Below are positions 28,401 to 36,773 of a stretch of 64,000 nt of DNA, one piece after another (positions within the stretch are counted from its first letter, which is position 1; the number at the start of each line of letters is the position of its first letter). A model generated the notes under the pieces. That model saw only the letters and a program-made list of their open reading frames with translations, searched no databases and was not told where the DNA came from. This stretch comes from Chitinophaga ginsengisegetis (GTDB taxonomy: Bacteria; Bacteroidota; Bacteroidia; Chitinophagales; Chitinophagaceae). The position numbers and the translations under genes were made by a program. The DNA lies in contig NZ_FUZZ01000005.1 in assembly GCF_900168065.1 (NCBI RefSeq), positions 310,001 through 374,000 on the forward strand. The letters run 5' to 3'.

Positions 28401-28775
28401 ATCCGCGCGCCACTCGAAGGCGATGCCGCCTACGAAGGTATGGAGTTACAGATCCTCGATAACGAAGCAGATATCTATAAAGACCTGCAGGTGTATCAAT
28501 ATCATGGCTCCGTATATGGTGTAATCCCTGCCAAACGTGGTTTCCTGAAACCCGTTGGAGAGTGGAATACAGAAGAAGCGATTGTAGATGGCACTCACAT
28601 CAAAATAATACTGAATGGCACCATTATCCTCGACGGTGACATTGCAGACGCCCGGAAAAACGGTACACTGGATCATAAAAAACATCCTGGTCTGAACAGG
28701 GAAACCGGTCATATCGGCTTCCTGGGACATGGATCGATTGTAAGGTTCAGGAATATCAGGGTGAAAACGCTGTAG
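25419..28775 (+). CDS. HEAT-repeat protein with two C-terminal DUF1080 (3-keto-glycoside hydrolase-like) domains
   Basis: This 1118-residue exported protein has a signal peptide ending VSAQG near residue 22. About 690 residues of Ala-rich HEAT-like helical repeats follow (for example AALPALQKLLGSKEERVKLA). Two DUF1080 (PF06439) jelly-roll domains then begin near residues 715 (FVPLFNGKDLTGWKG) and 928 (YKMLFDGTNMHEWTGN). The two domains are diverged copies; the first has a long insertion after WKG. PF06439 is named 3-keto-disaccharide hydrolase, and such domains cleave 3-oxidised glycosides by elimination. With the oxidoreductase upstream this implies an oxidise-then-cleave route. The HEAT solenoid may be a scaffold or substrate platform. 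A terminator follows. Confidence 0.88.
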   Translation: MKKIQYLLVALLVGWSSLVSAQGPSDQRAFHTKIADVLALMPAPNKTQFNTNMESIAALGEEGLTTIAGMLAAPGKGNNTQLEYALAGYAYYVTQPGKETARKQASAALCKALAKTAEPENKFFLITQLETLADDNAVSTLQSYLTDNRLCDPAARALVKVNTPAAQQALLQALSAASGDNRITLTEALGDSRYTAAAAAIAPLATNADKKLAKVALYALAQIGAPASAPVLANAAANSGYSYDVTDATASYLYYAANITDKAAAAKIAENLLKQTKTDAQVHTRTAALKLLTAIRGEKNMPLLLAAADDKNAEYRDAALKFAGQYGLAGNALWLKKLSGSDNANKAAVIGMLGDNKVAAALPALQKLLGSKEERVKLAAIKAAGKTGGAAALPSLLQTMKTGDAATVEAVKEALLIMPGDEVAAQSGASLATMPAAAQTALLTVLAARKADNRVNDVLPLTASTDAATRSAAIAALKDVATKANLPELFTLLNNTTSETDIASIQEALISAGATSNDVLAQMKQAPAGQQSRYLPVLAGIGEKDALSPVVASFNNGDAATKKAAVRALSSWKDIAATPALLKIAREDATYRDEALAGYVALTRRSALPADQQLLMFRNAMELSPSTTIQQKVLEGVERCKTLPALLFAGNYLDNAPVQQAAANAVMNIALADKSYNGAIVRSLLEKTSKVLNGPDADYQRQSIRKYLAEMPAGEGFVPLFNGKDLTGWKGLVENPVARGKMDAKALGKAQDKANDNMRKGWSAKDGLLVFSGSGDNLCTEKKYGDFEMLVDWKITSQGDAGIYLRGSPQVQIWDTSRTDVGAQVGSGGLYNNQQHESKPLKLADNAIGEWNHFRILMQGDRVTVYLNGELVTDNTILENYWNRGLPIFPEEQIELQAHGTYVAYRDLYIREIPRPKPYVLSDEEKKAGYKMLFDGTNMHEWTGNTKDYVIDNGNLVIYPTNGGHGNLYTKDEYKNFSFRFEFQLTPGANNGLGIRAPLEGDAAYEGMELQILDNEADIYKDLQVYQYHGSVYGVIPAKRGFLKPVGEWNTEEAIVDGTHIKIILNGTIILDGDIADARKNGTLDHKKHPGLNRETGHIGFLGHGSIVRFRNIRVKTL

Positions 28776-28794
28776 TTTTTTGTTTGAGATATAG

Positions 28795-28830
28795 AACCGT
28801 TCCTGCGTAAGTGGGAGCGGTTTTTTTTAT
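28795..28830 (+). terminator. Terminator of the SusCD/DUF1080 operon
   Basis: AACCGTTCC (28795-28803) pairs with GGAGCGGTT (28814-28822) with one G-T pair, and eight T follow. It lies 20 bp after the DUF1080 stop and just before the convergent glyoxalase-like gene. Confidence 0.85.
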
Positions 28831-29171
28831 GGTTGTACCAGTTCAATTTTTCTTCCGTCGGGGTCCTGGATAATGGCGGTATATCCCCATGCTGTTAATG
28901 CAGGTGCGGTGAGGATATTTTCTTCAGGGAGTTCTTTTATCAGGTTATCAAGATCGGCAATTTTGAAGCCCAACCTGGTAGTATTATCTGCAACGGTAAT
29001 CCCTTTGGGCAAGGGATAGATTTCCAGTACGATGTTCCCATTGATGCTTGCATAATGATAAGGTCCTGTACCATGCCGGTGATAATCAAACTGAAAACCA
29101 AGCTTAGCATAGAATGCAGCATGTTCGGCAAGTTGGCTGGTTTTTATAACGAGCAGATTCAGGTCGGGCAT
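28827..29171 (-). CDS. VOC (glyoxalase/bleomycin-resistance) family protein
   Basis: This 114-residue protein is a single VOC unit with two beta-alpha-beta-beta-beta modules. The first is LNLLVIKTSQLAEHAAFYAK, with LGFQFDYHRHG. The second ends IIQDPDGRKIELVQP, the usual closing motif with its metal-ligand Glu. It is transcribed alone. The family covers lyases, dioxygenases and antibiotic-binding proteins, so no substrate can be given. Confidence 0.85.
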   Translation of the reverse strand: MPDLNLLVIKTSQLAEHAAFYAKLGFQFDYHRHGTGPYHYASINGNIVLEIYPLPKGITVADNTTRLGFKIADLDNLIKELPEENILTAPALTAWGYTAIIQDPDGRKIELVQP

Positions 29172-29410
29172 TATTTATTATTTATTGTAATGTGAAGTTA
29201 ATATTAAAGTACCTGGTAAAATACCACGAATGTGGGATGATCCGGTTAATGATAAGTTAATTACTTTTGGCCTTGGATTTAATTGATTTTTACTATTTTG
29301 CGTCAGAATTAACTGTAGTGTTCAACCCAGTAAGAATGTAATTGTTTACCCTGATAGTAAGTCATAGTCATATACCTGATAAGTTTGTTTAATTGTTTTA
29401 TCCTTTATTT

Positions 29411-30463
29411 ATGAAATATTCTTGTTCCCTGCTTCTTTCTTTTGTTGCGTTAAGCAGTTATGCCCAGAATAATAAACTGGAAGCCACTGGCAATGCGGGT
29501 ATTGGCACTACTGCGCCTACTGAAAAGCTGGAAATATCTTCCAACGGTTCTTCAAACATTAAACTAACGCATACCGCGGACGTATTAGGCGTGGTAGGTG
29601 CACTCAAATTCAATATGGCAGGTTCTGATCTGGGAAGGCTGGAAGTAGAGAGAACTGATGCTTCAGGAAGGATGTCTGCCATGAAGTTTTTTGTGCGGGG
29701 TAGTGGGGGCGAATTTGAAACAATGAGGATTGTGAATAATGGATTTGTAGGGATTGGAGAAACCTCTCCATCTGCCAGGCTGCATGTTGATGGTTCGCCT
29801 GGAACTGTATTTGCCAGATTTACACAAACAGATGTTTCCGCGGCGGATGGCGCACTGAGTTTTATGAATGGCACTGGTAGCACAGGGAATTATATTCCCG
29901 TTATCAACGGACGGAGTTACATGCCAGGTCGTTCGTTGGGTCTTTATCTTATAGCCGATGTAGAGGACGTACTTCCAGCTTCTGATATTGCCTATGGCGC
30001 GATGATACTTGACAGCAGAAGTAAAACAGGGGCGAGGCTGACAACCAGTAATGTTCTGGCGGTTAACAGCGGAGGAGTAAACCTGATGCTGGTAAAAGCC
30101 AACGGCAGTGTGGGCATAGGCACCACGGATACTAAAGGATATAAGCTGGCTGTGAACGGCAGCGGCATCTTTACAAAAGTCGTTGTGAAATCCTATGCCA
30201 ATTGGCCAGATTTCGTTTTCCGCTCAGATTACAAATTACCAACCCTGTCCGAAGTAGAACAGTTTGTTGCAAAAAATCAGCATCTCCCAGGTATTCCATC
30301 TGCCAGCGAAGTAGAAAAAAACGGAGTGGATGTAGGAGAAATGAACAAACAATTATTGCAGAAAGTTGAGGAACAAATGTTGTATATTATAGAGATGAAT
30401 AAGCAACTCGCTACTCTTTCAAAAGAAGTGGAAGTGCTTAAACAGAAGATCGCCGCGAAATAA
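29411..30463 (+). CDS. Secreted fibre-like protein, paralogue 1
   Basis: I use the ATG at 29411 (MKYSCSLLLSFVALSSYAQ), giving 350 residues with a clear signal peptide. A TTG at 29393 in frame is less likely. The body holds repeats of the type NAGIGTTAPTEKLEI and GFVGIGETSPSARLHV, which are typical of phage-tail-fibre-like beta structures in Bacteroidota. The C-terminal 90 residues have a conserved module (WPDFVFRSDYKLPTLSEVE, then HLPGIPSASEVEKNGVDVGE) that ends in a coiled coil. The same module ends the protein at 31928-33121. It opens the block that leads to the RHS genes. A trimeric surface fibre is the likely form; this is inference. Confidence 0.8.
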   Translation: MKYSCSLLLSFVALSSYAQNNKLEATGNAGIGTTAPTEKLEISSNGSSNIKLTHTADVLGVVGALKFNMAGSDLGRLEVERTDASGRMSAMKFFVRGSGGEFETMRIVNNGFVGIGETSPSARLHVDGSPGTVFARFTQTDVSAADGALSFMNGTGSTGNYIPVINGRSYMPGRSLGLYLIADVEDVLPASDIAYGAMILDSRSKTGARLTTSNVLAVNSGGVNLMLVKANGSVGIGTTDTKGYKLAVNGSGIFTKVVVKSYANWPDFVFRSDYKLPTLSEVEQFVAKNQHLPGIPSASEVEKNGVDVGEMNKQLLQKVEEQMLYIIEMNKQLATLSKEVEVLKQKIAAK

Positions 30464-30477
30464 CCCCCTGATTTGCC

Positions 30478-31899
30478 ATGAAAACTATTTATCAACTGAC
30501 CTTATTATTGTTTGCCTGCCTGTGTACTGCCCAGGCCCAGGACAGCCTGTTGCAAAAAGCGAATGCCATTCCGGGTAAATACCTGTCGCAGGTAAAACAA
30601 AAGTCCGATAAAATGGAACGGCAAATCACCCAGCGCAGCGAAAAAGCCCTGAGCCGGTTTATGAAGCAGGAAGAGAAGCTGAAACGCAGGCTGGGTCGTA
30701 TCGACTCCCTGAAAGCCAATAATCTTTTTGCGCATTCGATCGATTCCCTCGGAAGTTTGAAGTCCCGCATGAAAGGCAAGCTTGGGAAGTATTCCGGTGC
30801 TTTAACACAGTCCGGCGGTCCTTACCTCGATAGCCTTAGCAATTCACTGTCCTTTCTGAAAGATTCCAAAGGCTTACTGGAAAAATCCAAAGGTGTTACC
30901 GATAAATTGAATGGCTCGTTAAAATCTGTCGATAACCTGAAAGACAAACTGGCCCAGGCAGAACAGATCAAAGCGTATATACGTGAGCGTAAACAGCTGC
31001 TGAAAGAACAGTTAAGTCAGTATACCGGTTTCACCAAAGATCTGCAGAAAATGAACAAGGAAGCCTACTATTATGCACAGCAACTGAAAGAGTATAAAGA
31101 GGTTTTTAAAGATAAAAAGAAGGCAGAGCAAAAAGCAATGGAAGTGATAAAGAAGATACCCGCTTTCAATGACTTTATGCAGAAACATTCCCAGCTCGCC
31201 AGTTTATTTAATATACAAGGCGCCACTGGCTCAGCCCCCAACCTCGAAGGATTGCAAACGCGCAACCAGGTGGAACAGCTCATCCAGCAACGCTTAGGTA
31301 GCGGCCCCAATGCCAGCGCCGCTGTAAGTCAGCAAATGGCCGAAGCCCGCAGCAAATTCGACGAACTGAAAAGCAAGTTCCCCGATCTTGATAATGCCGC
31401 AGAGATGCCGGATTTCAAGCCAAAGGAAATGAAAACAAAAAGTTTCCTGCAACGATTGGAGTTTGGCAGCAATATACAGTTCCAGCGTAGTAATAAATTC
31501 TTTCCCACCACCGGCGACCTCGCCGGGCAAGCTGCCTATAAGTTTCATAAAAATGGAAGCGCCGGTCTTGGGCTTTCTTACAAACTGGGCATGGGCACCG
31601 GCTTTGACAATATCCAATTCTCCGGTCAGGGTATGGGGATCCGCTCCTTCATCGACTGGAAGCTGAAAGGCACCTTCTTCCTGAATGGCGGCTATGAGCA
31701 GAATTATCAGCCTGATTACGCCGGTGTGCCGGAAGGAGTAGGACAGAAGTGGACCCAGAGCGGGTTGATTGGTATCAGTAAGAAGTATAAGATCAATAGT
31801 AAGCTGAAAGGGAATATGATGGTGTTGTTTGATTTTTTGTATAACCAGCATGTGCCGCGCACGGATCCCGTGAAGGTGAGGCTGGGGTATAATTTTTAA
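30478..31899 (+). CDS. Secreted coiled-coil protein with possible beta-barrel C terminus
   Basis: This 473-residue protein has a signal peptide ending TAQAQD near residue 21. A long charged helical region rich in Lys, Glu and Leu covers about residues 25-240 (QEEKLKRRLGRIDSLKANN). The C-terminal 150 residues alternate polar and hydrophobic residues with Gly and aromatic positions (GLGLSYKLGMGTGFDNIQFS, ending VKVRLGYNF). The terminal Phe is typical of outer-membrane beta-barrels. It lies 14 bp after the first fibre gene and 28 bp before the second. I do not recognise a named family. An outer-membrane anchor for the fibres or the RHS proteins is a hypothesis. Confidence 0.72.
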   Translation: MKTIYQLTLLLFACLCTAQAQDSLLQKANAIPGKYLSQVKQKSDKMERQITQRSEKALSRFMKQEEKLKRRLGRIDSLKANNLFAHSIDSLGSLKSRMKGKLGKYSGALTQSGGPYLDSLSNSLSFLKDSKGLLEKSKGVTDKLNGSLKSVDNLKDKLAQAEQIKAYIRERKQLLKEQLSQYTGFTKDLQKMNKEAYYYAQQLKEYKEVFKDKKKAEQKAMEVIKKIPAFNDFMQKHSQLASLFNIQGATGSAPNLEGLQTRNQVEQLIQQRLGSGPNASAAVSQQMAEARSKFDELKSKFPDLDNAAEMPDFKPKEMKTKSFLQRLEFGSNIQFQRSNKFFPTTGDLAGQAAYKFHKNGSAGLGLSYKLGMGTGFDNIQFSGQGMGIRSFIDWKLKGTFFLNGGYEQNYQPDYAGVPEGVGQKWTQSGLIGISKKYKINSKLKGNMMVLFDFLYNQHVPRTDPVKVRLGYNF

Positions 31900-31927
31900 T
31901 TTTTTTATTACTCAAAAACTATTCTGA

Positions 31928-33121
31928 ATGCATTCTTTTTTTCGTCTGTACCGTTTGTTAACCAGTATCATTTTGATCATTTCCGGTTTAAGTGTAAAAG
32001 CGGCTCATGTAAGTGGACCGGGCGACTGGCTCGCAATGGGCAATACCAACGCCAATGTATCTCCCTACAACTTTTACTATTACAAAGTAGCTAAAATTAA
32101 TAGTGATGCACATCGGTATGCTACCACCATCGAGTTGGATATAGAGGGAGATGCCAATGCCTATTATATGCAGGGTACCTATCGTATCCGTATCAACAAA
32201 TATGAAAATACTACCGGGAGATTCGATGGATTGGAGATTCGCTCTATATCCGGTAATCCGTCCGCTGCCACTTTTTATGTTTTTAATGATGCTTTATGGG
32301 TAAGATCCAATTATCAATGGGGAAGTATTTATTATCGCACTATTGACTATCTGGCCACAAGCCCTATAAACTCAGCTCCTTTTGATCAGACCGTCATAGC
32401 CCCGGTAGGTTTTGTGGCAAGTACCAGCACTTATGGCCTGAAATGCGATTTTGATAATAATCAGTACTATCAATTGTCCTATGAAGATGTGCAGGGAAAT
32501 ACCACAAATATGGGGAAAATGGGAATAGGCACTGTGCCGGCATATGCGCTGCATACAGTTGCACAGGGTAATACAACTAGGGCATCTGCTTATTTATGGG
32601 GAGAAAACTATGGCGTGGCGGTCGGTACCTTGAATGCATCGGCTACCAATTATTCATTTGCCGTTTTAAATAATGCCAACATAGACGGGTCCGGCGCCAC
32701 CGGCGGAGGTAAACCACTATTATATGTTAGAGGTGATGGTAATGTAGGTATAGGTACGAATGCTCCCCAGGCAAAACTGGCAGTGAAGGGAGATATTTTT
32801 GCCCAGAAAGTGAAGGTTACACAGAGTGGTTGGGCGGATTTTGTATTTCATCCGGATTATGAGTTGCCATCATTACAGGAGGTAGAACGCTTTATTAAGG
32901 TGAATAAGCATTTGCCGGAGATTCCTTCAGAGAAAGAAGTAGAGAAAGAAGGACTGGATGTAGGAGAGATGAATAAGAAGTTATTGCAGAAGATTGAAGA
33001 GCTGACGTTGTATATTATTGACCTGAAGAAAGAAAGTGTGGAACAACGGAGGGAGTTGGAGAAGTTGAAGGATAAGATTAAAAACGAAGCGAATAAACCC
33101 GCTGGAAAATATAATAGGTAA
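31928..33121 (+). CDS. Secreted fibre-like protein, paralogue 2
   Basis: This 397-residue protein has a signal peptide (LTSIILIISGLSVKAAHVSG, residues 11-30). The unique N-terminal domain of about 190 residues may be the binding head. GIGT-type repeats follow (NVGIGTNAPQAKLAVKGDIF). The C-terminal module is shared with the protein at 29411-30463 (WADFVFHPDYELPSLQEVE, HLPEIPSEKEVEKEGLDVGE) and ends in a coiled coil. The two proteins differ in their N-terminal parts and agree in their C-terminal parts, which fits a common docking or trimerisation end. It precedes the RHS pair by 88 bp. Confidence 0.8.
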   Translation: MHSFFRLYRLLTSIILIISGLSVKAAHVSGPGDWLAMGNTNANVSPYNFYYYKVAKINSDAHRYATTIELDIEGDANAYYMQGTYRIRINKYENTTGRFDGLEIRSISGNPSAATFYVFNDALWVRSNYQWGSIYYRTIDYLATSPINSAPFDQTVIAPVGFVASTSTYGLKCDFDNNQYYQLSYEDVQGNTTNMGKMGIGTVPAYALHTVAQGNTTRASAYLWGENYGVAVGTLNASATNYSFAVLNNANIDGSGATGGGKPLLYVRGDGNVGIGTNAPQAKLAVKGDIFAQKVKVTQSGWADFVFHPDYELPSLQEVERFIKVNKHLPEIPSEKEVEKEGLDVGEMNKKLLQKIEELTLYIIDLKKESVEQRRELEKLKDKIKNEANKPAGKYNR

Positions 33122-33209
33122 GTGAGCAAATTGTTTCTCACTTGAAGTTAAATATTCGTCCAACCATGTGTATATGACGATTTGTGTTTAAGTAAGTATA
33201 TCTGAAATT

Positions 33210-36200
33210 ATGAAATGGATTAATGGTATTTTCTTTTGTTTGGTTATCCTGTTAACCCGGGCGGAAGCTCAGACACTACCTTCTGTTACCTTTAAGACGC
33301 CAGAGGTGGCGGCATTTAACAGGTTTATCGAGACCCCGGTTTCCTATTATACTGGTGTTCCTAACATCAGTATTCCTTTGTATGAAATTAAAATAAAAGG
33401 TGTGACGGTTCCAATAACACTTGATTATCATGCGGGTGGTATAAGGGTGGATCAGGATGCTACATGGGTGGGACTCGGATGGAGCCTGAGTTATGGAGGA
33501 GAGATCTCCAGGAAAACCAAAGGAGCCCCAGATGAAAATTATTACTACACAGGTGGGATAAATAACAGAGGACTTACTATAGATGAGTTTAATAACCTCG
33601 CTATTGACGACGAGAGCCAGGCTCAGGTACGGCTGGAAAATATTACTGCAGCTAAGTATAACAGGAAGGATTATATGCCCGATGAGTTCTACTATAACAT
33701 ATTGGGAATGGGCGGGCGTTTTATGTACAGCCAGAAGCAAAATAAATTTATTCTATTTCCTAAGGAAGACATTCTTGTTGCGCAGTATGACAACAATAAT
33801 ACACTTAATGGAGCCATCAATCCATTCAATTACTGGAACCTGAAATTACCTGATGGTACAAGTGTGGATCTTGGAAAAGATGGTACTATTACTGATGATC
33901 CATTAAGTGTGACACCTGCCGGCGCATTCAAAAGCGCATGGAATGTAAAAACTATCAGAAATATATTTAATGACAGCATTAATTATACCTACGAGAAATT
34001 TAACTACATCAATTATCGCTTATCTGGTCTTAGAGTAAGTCTTTTTCAATCCTCGGTAGCAAGCGGAAATATGGGTAGAGATGGTTTTTATGACAACTTA
34101 TCCAATAGTGCTTATTTGAGTGGAGTCCGGTATTATGATGCGAGACCAAGTTCAATTACTTATCCGGAAGGGAAAGTTGATTTCCTTACCACAAGCAGGA
34201 ATGATGCGCCTTCGAGAGCTTTGAACGAAATAAATGTGACAAACCAGCAAGGTCAACTGATCAGGAAAATACGTTTCTATTACAGTTACTTTTATGCTGA
34301 TGCCTTTGACAGGTACATCAATAATGAGAGTATATTCCCGTCTGAATATCGTTTTCAGCGATTGCGGCTTGACAGCATTGCTATAAGCGGAAGTGACAAT
34401 ACTGCGCCAGTGAAATACAAGTTCGATTATTATGTTTCCCAGGATATGCCATCCAAGTTTACCTATTCTCAGGATCATTGGGGCTTTTATAATGGAGCTG
34501 CCAATACTTCTCAGTATTCCTTTATACCGAATATTGCTCCGGACATATTTACCGGAGGAGATAGAAGTGTACATTCTTTAAAAGCCAATGTTTTTTCTAT
34601 CAAGAGTATTACTTATCCGGAAGGAGGGAAAAGTGAATTTGTATATGAAGGTAACACTGCCGGTATATGGAATATGCCTGTGGAAACCTATCAGGATGAT
34701 AACACTAATATTGCAGAAAAATCTGCGGCTATTGGAATCAGTAGCTATAGCAGGAGTACGTCATATCCATCGCCGGATTATGTAAATGGAAGTGGTGGAC
34801 GTTGTTTTACAAAAACTTTTGTCGTTGAAAACGGCGTACAGCCGGCGATAGGATATGGCTGGGAATGTAGTACTAATTTTGGTATTTCTGACCTGGAGAA
34901 AGATATGCCTCCCAATGTTAACAATGTGAACTTTCTGTTGGAGAAACTGGATGCTGGAAGATATGTATCCGTACGGGAGTTCAATACTGCATACTATCAG
35001 GGATCAGTAGTGGTGCGCAAAGGGGAGGATAAACAACCTTTATCGCTCACACCAGGGAGTTATAAAATTACAGTGACGTTATCTTATGGTAATCAGCCTG
35101 GCTCTCCGCCTGATAATCAACCCTACAATCTCTCATTTATAGTGAAATGGAGGCAAGTTAATACTGGGTCTAATATGGTAAATGTGGGAGGTTTGCGCAT
35201 AAAAGACATTAATTACTATGATAATGATGGCAAGTTGGCCAAAAAGAAAAGTTACACTTATTTAAATCCGTACGCCTATCCGGCAAACCCTAATTTCACT
35301 TCAGGCAGAGTAGTATCTTTTCCTCAATATTTTCAATATAACTTCAAGTATTATCCCCAAACAACAAGTTCAGGAGGAGGAATTCAAGCACAAATGCAAT
35401 GGGGAATAAACTTTTACTCCAATTCTGTATTACCTCTGGAAACGACTTCTGGTTCCTATTGTGGATATGAATACGTAGATGAGTATACGGTCGATAATAC
35501 TAATCCCGATAATAACCAACGGATTGGGTACAAATTTTCCTTCGCTATGCCCTACTTTAGTCAATATTATCAATACAACTATCATGGTATTATAGAACCA
35601 CAAGAATGGACAAGAGGGAAATTGCTTGAAACAAAATATTATAAAGGCGATAAAGTCGTAAAAAAGGATTCAATCAGCTATTACGATTGGTCTCCGCATT
35701 TGAATGATATCTCAGAAGAAGATTACGTACAGGAGATTAATACAAATCTTATCAGCTTCCAGTATCTCAATTTTTTTAATCGTAATACAGCATTGCCGGA
35801 GGACTTTTATGATAATGCTCCCCCAAGTATTAATTACGATGACTATCCCAATTTTAACAGGGCTGCCGGGGGAGTTCATTGTGTAAAGTTTAACTTTGGT
35901 GCAGTCCCAAGCACAGTTGATTTCGCCTGGCCATATCTCCTTCTCTCATGTCAACCTTCTATTTATGTGAAAGTCCCGTATTTTACTCACAATACAGGCT
36001 TTAATAAGCCCAAAACAAAAACGGTTATCACTTTCGACGATGCGGGTAACAGTATTCAGGAAAATGAAGCGTACTACTATGAGAAAACGCCACTCCATTA
36101 CCAGTTGACGCAAACAGCCATAATAAATAGTAAAAAAGATACCCTGAAACAAAAGAACCAGTATGCGGCAGACTTTGGATCTCTGCTTCCCTATTCTGCT

Positions 36201-36773
36201 ATGGTACAGCGTAATATGGTAAATAGTGTTGTTTCTACATCCAGCTATAAGAATAGTACTTTTCTGCAGTCCTTGAAGGCAAACTATAAGGATTGGGGAA
36301 ATAATATTTTTATGCCGGTTTCTTCAGAAACTCAGACGGCTGGATTTGCAACAGAGCAACGCATGAATTTTGAAGGCTACGACAGCAAAGGTAATTTGTT
36401 AGGTATGTCCCAATCTGGGGGTGTAACCACCGCCTATCTCTGGGGGTATAAGGGACTGTACCCGGTAGCCAGAATTGAAGGCGCAGATTACAACACAGTA
36501 AAGACATATATCACGCAAAGTATTCTTGATAACCCTCTCAGCGATCAACAATTGAGAGACGAAATAAATAACCTGAGAGCTAAGCTGCCAAATACACTGA
36601 TCACTACCTATACTTATATGCCATCCATAGGTATTACAAGTGAAACCAGCCCTGCAAACAGAACAACATTTTATGAATATGATGGTTTGGGTCGCCTCAG
36701 ATTAATTAAAGACCAAAATGGTAAAATTCTGAAGCAATTTGACTATCAATATCAAAAACCTATTAACCAATGA
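33210..36773 (+). CDS. RHS-type shell protein without core (upstream half of split RHS)
   Basis: This 1187-residue protein has a signal peptide ending RAEAQT near residue 20. Its N-terminal domain is the one usual in Bacteroidota RHS companions (TPVSYYTGVPNISIPLYEI, LDYHAGGIRVDQDATWVGLG). Beta-rich strands follow, many with YD/YE dipeptides. It closes with an RHS-like repeat (YEYDGLGRLRLIKDQNGKI). It has no RHS-associated core and no toxin tip. Its stop overlaps the ATG of the next RHS gene by 4 bp (ATGA at 36770-36773), so the two products are probably made in fixed ratio. By analogy with TcB-TcC, the pair may build one cage; this is inference. Confidence 0.85.
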   Translation: MKWINGIFFCLVILLTRAEAQTLPSVTFKTPEVAAFNRFIETPVSYYTGVPNISIPLYEIKIKGVTVPITLDYHAGGIRVDQDATWVGLGWSLSYGGEISRKTKGAPDENYYYTGGINNRGLTIDEFNNLAIDDESQAQVRLENITAAKYNRKDYMPDEFYYNILGMGGRFMYSQKQNKFILFPKEDILVAQYDNNNTLNGAINPFNYWNLKLPDGTSVDLGKDGTITDDPLSVTPAGAFKSAWNVKTIRNIFNDSINYTYEKFNYINYRLSGLRVSLFQSSVASGNMGRDGFYDNLSNSAYLSGVRYYDARPSSITYPEGKVDFLTTSRNDAPSRALNEINVTNQQGQLIRKIRFYYSYFYADAFDRYINNESIFPSEYRFQRLRLDSIAISGSDNTAPVKYKFDYYVSQDMPSKFTYSQDHWGFYNGAANTSQYSFIPNIAPDIFTGGDRSVHSLKANVFSIKSITYPEGGKSEFVYEGNTAGIWNMPVETYQDDNTNIAEKSAAIGISSYSRSTSYPSPDYVNGSGGRCFTKTFVVENGVQPAIGYGWECSTNFGISDLEKDMPPNVNNVNFLLEKLDAGRYVSVREFNTAYYQGSVVVRKGEDKQPLSLTPGSYKITVTLSYGNQPGSPPDNQPYNLSFIVKWRQVNTGSNMVNVGGLRIKDINYYDNDGKLAKKKSYTYLNPYAYPANPNFTSGRVVSFPQYFQYNFKYYPQTTSSGGGIQAQMQWGINFYSNSVLPLETTSGSYCGYEYVDEYTVDNTNPDNNQRIGYKFSFAMPYFSQYYQYNYHGIIEPQEWTRGKLLETKYYKGDKVVKKDSISYYDWSPHLNDISEEDYVQEINTNLISFQYLNFFNRNTALPEDFYDNAPPSINYDDYPNFNRAAGGVHCVKFNFGAVPSTVDFAWPYLLLSCQPSIYVKVPYFTHNTGFNKPKTKTVITFDDAGNSIQENEAYYYEKTPLHYQLTQTAIINSKKDTLKQKNQYAADFGSLLPYSAMVQRNMVNSVVSTSSYKNSTFLQSLKANYKDWGNNIFMPVSSETQTAGFATEQRMNFEGYDSKGNLLGMSQSGGVTTAYLWGYKGLYPVARIEGADYNTVKTYITQSILDNPLSDQQLRDEINNLRAKLPNTLITTYTYMPSIGITSETSPANRTTFYEYDGLGRLRLIKDQNGKILKQFDYQYQKPINQ

